This document shows, in pieces, positions 9,642-18,798 of a DNA stretch of 24,531 nt (position 1 is the stretch's first letter; every line of letters starts with the position of its first letter). Made by a program: the position numbers and the translations under genes. The DNA is from Cudoniella acicularis (taxonomy: Eukaryota > Ascomycota > Leotiomycetes > Helotiales > Helotiaceae). The stretch is taken from assembly GCA_013054445.1 (NCBI GenBank), contig JAAMPI010000845.1, positions 1 through 24,531 of the forward strand. The letters are read 5' to 3'. Below the pieces are notes generated by a model. That model had not been told where the DNA came from. It saw nothing but the letters and a program-made list of their open reading frames with translations, and did not search any database.

Positions 9642-11340
9642 TCAATTTACAAAGCTCAGCCTCCAATCATATGCTTTCTCCCATGTATAGCCTGCACGCA
9701 GGACTTTACCTTCTTTCCACAGCCCGCCGACAATTTGCATGCCAACCGGCAAAAGCACTTGTGGCTCTGTTTGCGATGAAGCAACGCCTACAGGAATGCT
9801 CATAGCTGGGTGGCCGGTAACGTTGAACACGGCAGTGTTTATAGTAATCCCTATGCTTGGCTTGAGGGCATCCATCGGCGAGTCCTTGGTCCCATGCCGA
9901 GGTGCCACGACTGGCGCCGTGGGCATGATAATCACGTCGTATTGCTCAAACACCGCCTGGTAGGAGTCGCGAAGTTGTCGTCCTAGGTTGGTCGCTTTGC
10001 CATAGAGACCAGGGAAGCGGTCCATCAGATACAGTCCGTTGACGATGACATTTTTTGTGGCTGCAAAGCCGCTTTGGAAACTTTCGGTTGTCCATGGAAG
10101 ACGTCCCTGCTCCAGCTCGGTCAGGTACAGGCCTCTTCTTCCATGTTGATGTCCAAGAAGGTTTTGTGCACCCGCGATGCGCTGTTGGATGGTCCAAAGT
10201 GCTGGACCGCGTAAATGACCTGGCACTGACACTTCCTCTACTGTCGCCCCGATTCTCGCGAATCCTTCTGCAGCCGCAAGCACCACTTCTCTGACTCCCG
10301 GATCCACCATGGGATGGTTGAAACCTTCAACAAGTACGCCGATCTTAAAGCCATCCAGTCTGTCAGGCTCTGCCTGCATACACTTGGCAAAGGTCATCGA
10401 GCCAGGTGCCGGGGCGCCCACGGATCGATCGTCGATCCCATCATAGCCGCTTATTGCATCCAGACACAGCGCAGTGTCGAGCACATTTTTAGATAATGGG
10501 CCGGCATGATCATCAATCGCGTCGCCGCTGCTGATGCCTGTGTAGGGTACTAGCCCGTGGGTGGGTTTGAATCCAACACCTGGACGTGATATTAGAGAGC
10601 TGATCACAGGAGAGTTGAAGGGCCCACTAACATCCACAGAAGGCTGCAGGTATCCTGATGCTGCCACCCTGATCTGTGCCAATTGCAATATCTACAAGAC
10701 CTCCCCCAACGACTGCGGCGCCCCCAGAGGTACTGCCTCCAGCAGAGAAACCCGCCCCAAACGGGTTGTCAACCGGCCCTTGGGCGCTGGTGAATGAGGA
10801 AGTCGAATGGCACAAATTCTCGCAAGTAGTCGTTCCCACAACATCAGCACCAGAATTTAGCGCTCTCGTAACTACCGTTGCATCTGTGGTCGGCGTCCAA
10901 GGAGCGAACACATCTGTGCCGTAGAGCTGTGGGACATCGGCCACAGCGATGACATCCTTAAGACATACGGTTTTGCCACTCAGGAGCCCGGGTTCAGAAG
11001 TACCTCTTATGAGAAATGTGTGCGCCCAAGCCTGTCCTAAGAATTGCTCCTTCTTAGATGGGCGATGTATGCCTTCCCTTGGGTATCGGACTCTATCGGG
11101 TTTAGGCTGGTAATCTGGTAGTTGCTGGATTTGTGCTGCACAGTCGTGAACGGCGGCAAGAAATATGTGGAAGTCACCGACTTCTTTGGGGTCAAGAACA
11201 ACCCCCAGCTTGTCTAGGAGATTTTGTACATCATCTTTCTTCACCGGATTGTCCCTTGCGTCGACGTAAGAGCATGTCTTGGAGGATATCAACAGAGGTA
11301 GTCAAACTTACGGAGATATGGATGTGAATAGGACCGACAT
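9642..11340 (-). CDS. Amidase-signature hydrolase (529 aa, 3 exons)
   Basis: The family hydrolyses a carboxamide C-N bond with a Lys/cis-Ser/Ser triad. Exons: 11340-11312, 11254-10632 and 10579-9642; introns of 57 and 52 bp; 1590 nt in frame. Triad candidates are Lys109 (CLKDVIAVADVP), cis-Ser184 (GGSTSGGA) and nucleophile Ser208 (GTDQGGSIRIPAAFCG); the 24-residue Ser-Ser spacing equals that of characterised members. The blocks CENLCHSTSSF and KPTHGLVPYTG resemble the Rhodococcus enantioselective-amidase branch more than acetamidase or FAAH. No signal peptide is seen. The short first exon supplies MSVLFTSIS and is supported by a GTAAGT donor; the alternative is an uninterrupted frame lacking an ATG. 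It is divergent from the neighbouring ene-reductase across 654 bp. The amide substrate is unknown. Confidence 0.9.
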
Positions 11341-11994
11341 CTTCTTCTCTGCCTTTGCTCAATATCACAGCCAGGCTTTAAACAGGGTCGATTTAAACAG
11401 GTGGGGGAGGTAAGCAGCGGACAAAGAGACGCTGCCTTAAGAGTCTGTGATGGGAATTGGACACGCTCCATGCATTGAAGCGCTCTGGTACTGCGATCTG
11501 GAAGGCAGCCGTATACAGCCGGATTTTAGGTAACATAATTCCTTTTTCCAATCCTTTAAGACTGCGGCTATGTATCCCGCCGAGTTGGTACGATCTTACT
11601 TCTTTGTGGGCAGCTAGCATTGAGTTTGAGGGGGTCGACTCCACTGGTCTCCAAGAGGTTGGAGCCACGACTCCAAGCGAATTGGGGAGTGTTGGAGTCG
11701 TGGCTAGACATGACTAAAGACCTACGGTTTAGGGGCTTCCGGCGTTGCCGCAGGGAAACTTCGACCATGCATGGATTATTAATTTTGTTGGAGCTCAAGC
11801 ACAGATACCCCACGCTCGATGCTATGCTTGCTCCGGTATGGAGATCGGATTGTGCGATATAATTCCTCGTATGCGTACAATTATTATAGATGTCTTTCTT
11901 CGCCGCATTTACGCACGCTGAAAATCTCGTCCACCTAAGAAGAGATACTTCTCTTTCTCAATTTGGTGTTTATCTTCCCTGACAAGCAGTCATA
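11341..11994. promoter_or_regulatory. Shared divergent promoter of amidase and ene-reductase
   Basis: This 654-bp region lies between the amidase ATG (-) and the OYE ATG (+). Two direct copies of TTTAAACAG (11377-11385 and 11392-11400) lie about 40-60 bp upstream of the amidase start and offer TTTAAA-type cores. A perfect inverted repeat is listed separately. Before the OYE start there is a CT-rich stretch (about 11948-11964), common in fungal promoters. Short ORFs here show no family resemblance. Confidence 0.6.
11663..11705. promoter_or_regulatory. Perfect 14-bp inverted repeat, candidate operator
   Basis: AGCCACGACTCCAA at 11663-11676 and its exact reverse complement at 11692-11705, separated by 15 bp. 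The left arm itself lies in a smaller dyad, TTGGAG-N6-CTCCAA (11659-11676). It sits near the middle of the divergent promoter, about 290 bp from the OYE start and 325 bp from the amidase start. This is compatible with a dimeric regulator site, though a transposon relic is also possible. Confidence 0.5.
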
Positions 11995-13083
11995 ATGGAA
12001 TCGAAATTGTTTCAACCTTTGCGGGTGGGGAAAGTTAAGCTCGACCATCGAATCGTGATGGCGCCTCTCACTCGTCTCCGTGCAGACGACGAACACGTTC
12101 AATTGCCTATAGCTGTGGAATACTACTCTCAGCGCGCTTCGGTTCCAGGCACTCTAATAATTACAGAGGCAACGCTGGTATCTCCTGCTCACAGCGGTTT
12201 CCCCAACGCTCCCGGATTGTGGACCGATGCCCAGATTGCGGGTTGGAAAATAATCACCGATGCCATTCACACCCGAAAATGCAGCATCTTTTGCCAACTT
12301 GTTGCCCCTGGCCGCGCAGCCGTCGTGGACTCGCACCCGCTTTTGAGCTCGAGTGCAACACGTATAACGGAGGACTCTGTCGTCCCGCAAGAGATGACCC
12401 ACGATCAAATCATCTCCTGCATTGCTGATTTCAAACAAGCGGCGAAGAATGCAATTCTTGCTGGGTTTGACGGAGTTGAAGTTCACGGCGCCAACGGGTA
12501 TCTCGTCGATCAATTCCTTCAAGACAATTGCAACAAGAGGAGCGACTCATGGGGCGGGGGGGATGCGAACCGAGCGAGATTCGCTCTCGAGATTGCCGCT
12601 GCCCTCGTGGATGCGGTTGGCGCAGATAAGGTCGGCTTCCGAATCAGTCCATTCAGCCTCTTTCAGGGCATGAGGATGGCGGACCCGATTCCTCAGTTCA
12701 CCTATCTCGTCGAGCAGTTGAAACTGCACGGACTGGCCTACCTTCACATCATCGAATCACGCGTTAACAACAATGTAGACGTTGAGAAGACAGATAGCAT
12801 CGACTTCCTCCTGGACATTTGGGGCAATACCTCGCCAGTCTTCGTGGCTGGTGGTTACACTCCAGAAAATGCTGTCCCAGCCGTCGATGAAGAGTACAAG
12901 AATTATGACGTCGCGGTGGTCTTTGGTCGCCATTTCCTCGCCAACCCAGACCTTCCCTACCGAATTAAACACGGACTGCCCTTGAACAAGTACGATCGTG
13001 CGAGTTTCTATACCCCTCTTCTTCCTGTTGGATACACCGATTATCCATTCAGTTCGGGCTTCATTGATGGCAGGGCTCTTTAG
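11995..13083 (+). CDS. Old Yellow Enzyme-type NADH:flavin oxidoreductase (362 aa)
   Basis: This is an FMN-dependent ene-reductase with a TIM-barrel fold, reducing activated C=C bonds with NAD(P)H; probably cytosolic. It is one uninterrupted exon from ATG 11995 to TAG 13081-13083. Visible motifs: MAPLTR at residues 22-27 (FMN-contacting Thr26), QL at 101-102, the substrate-binding pair His164/Asn167 with Tyr169 as proton donor in HGANGYL, DQFLQDNCNKRSDSWGG, GFRISPF, and the FMN-phosphate block GRHFLANPDLP near the C-terminus. The residue after QL is Val103, where Saccharomyces OYE1 has Trp116 and many fungal homologues also have Trp, so the active-site pocket may be altered. Length is slightly short for the family (370-400 aa) but complete. 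It is the only intronless gene of the island and faces away from the amidase. Confidence 0.95.
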   Translation: MESKLFQPLRVGKVKLDHRIVMAPLTRLRADDEHVQLPIAVEYYSQRASVPGTLIITEATLVSPAHSGFPNAPGLWTDAQIAGWKIITDAIHTRKCSIFCQLVAPGRAAVVDSHPLLSSSATRITEDSVVPQEMTHDQIISCIADFKQAAKNAILAGFDGVEVHGANGYLVDQFLQDNCNKRSDSWGGGDANRARFALEIAAALVDAVGADKVGFRISPFSLFQGMRMADPIPQFTYLVEQLKLHGLAYLHIIESRVNNNVDVEKTDSIDFLLDIWGNTSPVFVAGGYTPENAVPAVDEEYKNYDVAVVFGRHFLANPDLPYRIKHGLPLNKYDRASFYTPLLPVGYTDYPFSSGFIDGRAL

Positions 13084-13590
13084 AGTCCCTGGGTTATAAG
13101 AGACGGGGCTTCAATTGCCTCTCATATATTTCTCTCTCGATTAGACAAATTCAATAATTTCTTGCTTAGATATTAAATAAGACAATGAAGATGATACTTG
13201 ACAAGCGTATGCTTGAATATTGGCACAAGCCTACCAAGCTCTACAGCGACTGTGGATCAGCTCGTGATACAACGCCCTAATGATTTGATTTATCTGTATA
13301 AAATACATAGCAAGCCAGTTCATCAAGGGTACGAAGTGACTCGGAATTTTATATCTTATTGTACTCCTGATTCGTGCAAAGGCAAGTCGGTGTGGCGGCC
13401 CAGATACTTAGGACTCAGGGAAGACACTAAACAAATAGGTCGAAGCCCTAAAAGAAGTAGAATGCTTATACACGAGGATTTAAAGCTAAGGAGGGAAAGG
13501 GAGGGATAATAATAATAATAAAGGTTTATTCCGCCCGGTTAAGCCTAAAGGACCCTAGTTTATATTATATAATATACTTCCTCTAGTATT
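13084..13590. other. Gene-free stretch with a TAA microsatellite
   Basis: This is the 3' flank of the ene-reductase. It contains a (TAA)n run at about 13506-13521. An open frame at 13198-13509 has no recognisable domain and no clear promoter or start, so I do not call it a gene. Confidence 0.5.
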
Positions 13591-13888
13591 TGTTACGGCT
13601 CTGCAAAGGCACTAGGGGCCCTGACGTCACGTGGGGACGTATTTGCAAGAAGGTGCTGTATTATCGAAGAGACTAAGCTAAGGAGAGAAGGAGAGGTTCT
13701 CTCGGAGAGAGAAGCTCTATTTAACTACATAAATAGCGCTAGTAAGCGAAGCAGTCCGTAAGCTATTCCCCTGGATAGTGAGTCATTCGGTCAGTCGTCA
13801 AGTCATTGAATCGACGAGCGTCGAATCAAGTCATTGAGTTGACTATTATTAAGTCAATCTATCCTAGCGTCGAACTAGGTCTGTGACA
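13591..13888. mobile_element. Solo LTR, type A, with GTATT target duplication
   Basis: 298 bp beginning TGTTACGGCTCTG and ending GGTCTGTGACA, so TG...CA with short inverted ends. It is flanked on both sides by the identical pentamer GTATT (13586-13590 and 13889-13893), the target-site duplication of an integrase-mobilised element. No internal coding region remains, so it is a solo LTR from recombination. About 95 bp at the start and 17 bp at the end match the copy at 21933-22177. It contains the palindromic octamer TGACGTCA (13622-13629), a CRE-like site, and AGTCATT repeats in its right half. It lies between the ene-reductase and the MBL-fold gene. Confidence 0.85.
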
Positions 13889-14229
13889 GTATTTCTAATA
13901 CCTTTTAAAGCTTATATAAAACTGCCTCTTTTAATATTTTATTATTATAATAATTGTCTAATTTAATAAGGTCTTATGTATAGTTAATAGTATAATAATC
14001 TTACGTAATTACTTAACTGAAATAAAAACGGAGAGAAGCTGCACACAAAAGCTTTATTTATAGGATAAAGAATAAGACTTTCTAGCTGTATTGTTCGCTT
14101 TCGAACTTAGGCATTCTTGATGGAATTTTTCTAGGTTCATAGATAAAACCATGGTTAAATAAATTAAAAGCAGATGGAGAAAATAAATTTTACGAAGAGG
14201 GGCGAATCATAAATAGAAACACCCATTCC
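13889..14229. other. AT-rich spacer, no gene seen
   Basis: AT-rich sequence between the solo LTR and the stop of the MBL-fold gene. Nothing coding is visible; it presumably contains the 3' UTR of the minus-strand gene to its right. Confidence 0.5.
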
Positions 14230-16335
14230 CTAGTACTGACCACCAGTACACAACTTCCCACCAGCCTTGAAATCCACAGCCGTATAGTTAGGATAGTTGT
14301 AATCCGTAGCGTCAATTAAACCCTCCAAAGGAGCCTCCACACCATGAACAGGAATCACCCTACAACATCAACTGTTAGCAATTACTTGCCATCTGAGCCA
14401 GAAATGAAACATACACAGCATTCCTACTAACACCATCTTTTGCGGCTTGGTCCAAAAGTACCAGGGCTTGTTCTTGGTCGAACCTATAATCTGTGAATCC
14501 AGGATTCCATAGATCAGCTTCGAAGATAGCGACTGTGTCGCTGGGTCCTGGGCAGGGGGCGGAAATGAAGGCGTAGGACATGTCTTCGGCGTGGTGCTTG
14601 TCGAAGACGCCCAAGAAGCGTGCTTCAATGTTGGCATCACGGTGGATATATGGTTCTGATGCTCTGTGAAGGTTTTAGTTTTCCCCCATCAAGTAGTGAG
14701 GAACGGAGGGTTTACGAGTAAGTTATGAACTCAATTCCGGGGATGTTGGACCAATAATCGACTGCGGTGTCAATGACGATAGCTTTTGCTCCGGCGGCGA
14801 TATAGTCACGGGTTCCGTAGCTGTGATCATGATGGTGGTGGGTGCTCTAATATGCAGTTAGACTCCGCGAAAATAGAATTTGACTAAATGCCACGTACCC
14901 AGATATGTGTGATGTTCTTCCCCAACGTGTCCCTGACCCACTGAATAACCTGTTGGCTTTGATGGACCGGTGCCTCTCCTACAATGACTGCGTCCTCGAA
15001 TTCCATAACGATTTGCGTGTAGCCCGTACTATCGAGAAAAGTAATATGCCACAGCTGAGGAACTGTAGGGATGGGATGAGTGGCAGACACGTTACTTGAC
15101 TTCCCTTTGTATTTGCCACCCCAAAGCATATTGGAATCCCACTCGCCGATTTCAGCGAATCCATAGTCAAATTCGATGATAGGTGCTGAAGGAGTAGACT
15201 GTGTTTGGTTTCTAGAAAGACCATCGAAGAAAGAAGGGTCGATTGTTGGGTTCACTTCAATGTCGTAAATGAAGAAATCTTGGAGGACTGAGCCGCTGTC
15301 CCTGTTGTAGAGTTCTTTGATATTTCGAGGAAACATGACTCCTTCAACTTGTGTGTAGTTGTAGACCTGCAAATCGCTAGTTGATGGCCCAAAGACGTGA
15401 TTATCTTCATAGGAACGGATATAGCGAGGTAGACTTGTTGTAGGGTCAAAAATAACCGTAATATTCAATGTATTGTCATGAACTAAGGGATTTAAAGGTT
15501 AGCAACAGTAGACGCAAATAGTGCTTAATTCATACCAGCCGGCAAAACTCGGCCTCCCTGAACTTCAGCATTAATAGCAACTGAGTTATTATTTGACTTG
15601 ATCTTTTGCAAAGTCAATAATTTGAATTTCACGCAACGCTGGAAGGATCATACCAATGCCAGTAACAATGGTGACAACTTCTGAGCTTGGAAGATGTGAT
15701 ACGCTGCAACATTTCCTAATTTCGTCAGTAAATAGTAATGCGCCCTGACCTTAGTAGATACCATCAGTATATCCATCAGTGACGGTTCTTGGCTCAAAAA
15801 TATCATTGTTGCTCTTCACGTAGCAGGCCCAGCCATCATTTCCACCCTGAATAGTGAGCGAGTAATCCATTGGCAGTAGACTTGGGTTTCCGAATTCCCA
15901 GATATCTGATCTCGATCAGTATTTTTCCATACACGATGAATCAGGAGGAATATCCTTACTAGGCAAATAATGAAATCTATCAATTCGTTGCCGTAGATTT
16001 GGATCAGTGTATGAGAACGATATGTTTTGGTGGCCGGCTGTTGCGATGCTGGTATCAGCTCCTTGAAGTGTAAATGCCTCCATCAAACTGTTGGTTCGAT
16101 ATATCCTGAATTTGGTTATTCGAAGGCCCTCGAAGATGCTGGATGCAAAAATTTACTCTGGAACATGATAAGTAACTGCTTGGATTGCTGCAATGGCGGT
16201 TTCTCCTCCTAATGCTTTGAGTCCATTTTCGATGAGTGTTGATACGGAAACAGAACTTTGGTTGCTGTATAAAGGCTGTCCGAGAACGTGAGATATTGCT
16301 AGCGCAGAGCCCAATAAAAATCTGGTTATGGCCAT
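14230..16335 (-). CDS. Secreted metallo-beta-lactamase-fold hydrolase (563 aa, 9 exons)
   Basis: Exons: 16335-16157, 16105-15960, 15905-15762, 15715-15654, 15602-15536, 15482-14899, 14846-14716, 14663-14415 and 14359-14230; eight introns of 46-55 bp; 1692 nt in frame. The N-terminus MAITRFLLGSALAISHVLG is a signal peptide, and several NxS/T sequons follow, so export is likely. The zinc-binding HxHxDH signature is residues 397-402 (THHHHDHSYG) and is assembled at the exon 6/7 junction. Upstream blocks EVQGGRVLPAVHDNTLN, VFGPSTSDLQVYNYT and DAVIVGEAPVHQSQ match a fungal family of large exported MBL-fold proteins as I remember it; VIPVHGVEAP near the C-terminus may give a further metal His. The family is usually assigned hydrolysis of an ester, lactone, lactam or similar bond. 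The substrate is unknown. The in-frame TGA at 15650-15648 lies inside the predicted intron 15653-15603. Confidence 0.88.
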
Positions 16336-16407
16336 CTTGACGAGAGAATATGATAATGTTGAAAAGAATTGGTATGATTGACTTGGAAATGATGTCTGTT
16401 GCAGCCC

Positions 16408-16420
16408 AATATATAATAAA
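16408..16420 (-). promoter_or_regulatory. Candidate TATA box of the MBL-fold gene
   Basis: On the minus strand TTTATTATATATT, with TATATA at 16415-16410, about 75-80 bp upstream of the predicted ATG. Position and composition fit a core promoter; there is no experimental support. Confidence 0.35.
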
Positions 16421-18258
16421 CCAAATGAATTGGAATTCATCAGCCCCAATTACAGTACAAACGTCTTCTCCTACCAGAAGCTCTTTGATTACCTGTACGC
16501 CAAGACATTACAGCCTACAAGACCACGAATAATGAATGCGTTTCTCTCTTCGGCCGCTCGGGGTCTCCATGGGGCTCGGATTCTCCAGGATACCCGGAGC
16601 CAGCTCGATCGCCGAGCTACCGCGCCTATTTTGGATTTGCGCTCATGTTTGGTCTCGAACATAAGCACATGACTGACGGTTTATCCACTTGCAATGCGAG
16701 CGCATCAAATGGATTCGTATGTTTTTCCTAATAGGTACAAATTTTGAATCCTTCTAAAATCGTATTTTGGCCGCTTAGGGCGGAGTTAAGCTTCGCAAAT
16801 AAGAAGAGGTGAGAATGCTTAGCAAGCTGCATTGCTTCTTACCAATTGAATCTGACTGTGAATCCCGATTTCGGGTATTACGTCGCTCCTCGTGGCTAGG
16901 GCTGCCTGATTCTTAATTAAATAATCCATTATTAACCCATTTATAATAATGATTAGTTAATCCATTAGGATTATATAATGCACAATTATTATGAGTAATT
17001 ATAATAAGGCTGCATAAAGATGCATAATATTCATAAAAAATATAGTAGCTGCACATCATTCCACAGACTCGCTCGCTAATAAGGCCTATGAACACTGCTC
17101 TTTCAGGGGCCAGAGCGCTGTGGTTGCCCTGCCAGCAGCGCTAATACACCTGAAGATCACCCACACCCCTATACATGTCTCACAGTGTGTTTTCAGGGCA
17201 CGCTGCCCAAAAGTTTAGGGCCTTATAGCGGGCTGAATGCCTATAATTATTCGCTACAGGGCGATTGGAGTCCAAATGCCCTGTATTCCCGTCACTTTAT
17301 GCCGCGATCTTCGTAGACAATAGAGGCTGGTGAGGACGGGTGAGGTTGAGGTGAAGCGAGGGTGAGCAAAGCGGCGAGGGGTCACGTGCGCAGTGGCTTG
17401 GCGCGTACGCAAAGTGAGGTGGGAATTGGCGCGAAATAACAAGAATAAAGAAAGATCCTTTGAATTCGTAAGCCTAAGGAAGGTAGTAATATAATTGTTA
17501 CAGTCGGTTATTTTATCTAGTGTTAGTTTTCTTTAATATTAGAATACCCCCGAATTCGATACTATAATCCTCAAATAGAATAGATAAGTCGTAGTTAGGA
17601 TTTAACCTTCTGATACGAAAACTTCTAATAAAGGTGGTATATATGCGCTGTACTGCAAATACAAAAAGTGCGTAAAAATAACGAATATATAAAGATAATA
17701 AATATATCTTAGCTTTTTATAATTTATAATATTAGACGGTTTTTATAAGGAGGATATACTTACTATATCGAGGCAAAGAAAGTCTCTAACGCAAGTTGAC
17801 TCTCTTAAATAAATAATATGCAGCATCTAAGTAACAAAATCCCAGTCTCGACAACGTTCGTATGTTCATCTTTCACCGTTGGCATCGCTCTTCTTATTAG
17901 GTTCTACGTTTCTAATTAGATTCCCGATCTCGACGTGCAAATTTTCTAGCCCTGCGGCTCTTTAGTGATCACCGAGAGTATGTGCAAGCCGTGGCGCCGA
18001 TCGGATTATCTTATGTGCTTCTCGCATAGCCATTAACCTTCTGTGCAGCAAGTAGATAACCATAGTAGCTATTACACACAGTTTCGCCCTATTTATCTTG
18101 GGAGAAAGCCACTAGTTTCGACATTTTCCCCAGACTACAGCAATTGCAGATAAAGGCAGCGGGCTTAATAACTCGATGAAGGCACAAAGAGCCTCCAATC
18201 CTGTAATACGATGAAACAAACTCAAACCTAGAGCCCTAAAAGAGCCACCCAGTTTTGT
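16421..18258. other. Long gene-free stretch, partly AT-rich
   Basis: No supported gene. About 16540-16620 is GC-rich and contains a small dyad, AGCTCG-N5-CGAGCT (16602-16618). 16900-17060 and 17460-17830 are strongly AT-rich. Between them, 17100-17290 repeats CAGGGC/GCCCTG several times and ends in a near-palindrome listed separately. The open frame at 17254-17442 has basic, low-complexity composition and no family match. Confidence 0.4.
17255..17285. repeat. 31-bp near-perfect palindrome
   Basis: Centred on G17270, 13 of 15 positions pair: outer arms TACAGGGC and GCCCTGTA, inner TTGGA-G-TCCAA. Further CAGGGC or GCCCTG motifs occur at about 17128, 17195 and 17104 (as CAGGGGC). This may be the terminal or subterminal structure of a small hAT-like or MITE-type element; no target duplication was found. 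Confidence 0.5.
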
Positions 18259-18648
18259 TTATCCATCACAGGGCTGAATTTCTTGTTCTACATTCTGACT
18301 TTCTGGAGGCGGTTTCTTAGGCTTCACCACTTGCTTTCCAGTAACAATCCCGTTTACAATCAGAGCCGGCATTATTAACCACTTAGCTTTATAATCATTA
18401 CAAATACTATGGTCAACTAAAAACTTTCCCAGCTTATACACGACTTCGTTTCCTTGACTTTCAATCCACTTCTCTAGGTCTTCTTTCCTCTCGGTGGTAA
18501 GATCCAACATAAGCGAGGCGATAAGATCACGTCCCCATGAGGCTTCGAAAGGGGGTCTATCCTCTCGAGGCGTTGAGATGTCCCAACGCTCATATCGACA
18601 GGCGGTTTCAATGAGGGATTGCGCGGAATGTTTGGCAAATCTGGCTAT
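18259..18648 (-). CDS. Hypothetical protein, C-terminal part (129 codons open)
   Basis: I do not recognise this protein. The minus-strand frame is open from 18648 to the TGA-type stop at 18261-18259. It reads as a plausible soluble helical protein (YERWDISTPRED, SWGRDLIASLMLDLTTERKE, DLEKWIESQGNEV) with a hydrophobic LIMPALIVNGIV stretch and a Lys/Pro-rich tail. A TGA precedes it, with an AATAG or GCCAG acceptor just downstream, and a strong GTAAGT donor lies at 18692, so this is probably a terminal exon. The codons of 18764-18693 (containing FWDLLWPRYRIEIH) could be a preceding exon, but I could not find a splice join that keeps both frames. A frameshift or decay is therefore possible. Confidence 0.45.
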   Translation of the reverse strand: MARFAKHSAQSLIETACRYERWDISTPREDRPPFEASWGRDLIASLMLDLTTERKEDLEKWIESQGNEVVYKLGKFLVDHSICNDYKAKWLIMPALIVNGIVTGKQVVKPKKPPPESQNVEQEIQPCDG

Positions 18649-18798
18649 TCATTGGTTTTTTGTGTCGCAATATCGAAGCGGGCAAAACTTACTCGTTTGA
18701 GAATAGTAAGATGTATCTCAATCCTATAACGAGGCCAGAGGAGATCCCAGAATAGTATTATCATAATGTCGCATCTTCCCATCCGCAATTCGAATCAA

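Noticed and set aside
12154..12522. Antisense ORF within the ene-reductase gene
   Set aside because: A shadow of the well-conserved OYE coding frame, with no independent evidence.
13198..13509. Plus-strand ORF of about 100 codons after the ene-reductase
   Set aside because: No recognisable family, start or promoter; composition is ordinary non-coding and it runs into a TAA microsatellite.
15648..15653. Premature stop (TGA) in the MBL-fold gene
   Set aside because: It lies in a predicted 51-bp intron (15653-15603) whose removal restores a family-like sequence in the same frame.
17254..17442. Short minus-strand ORF with basic composition
   Set aside because: No domain, no promoter context, and it covers a repeat-like palindrome.
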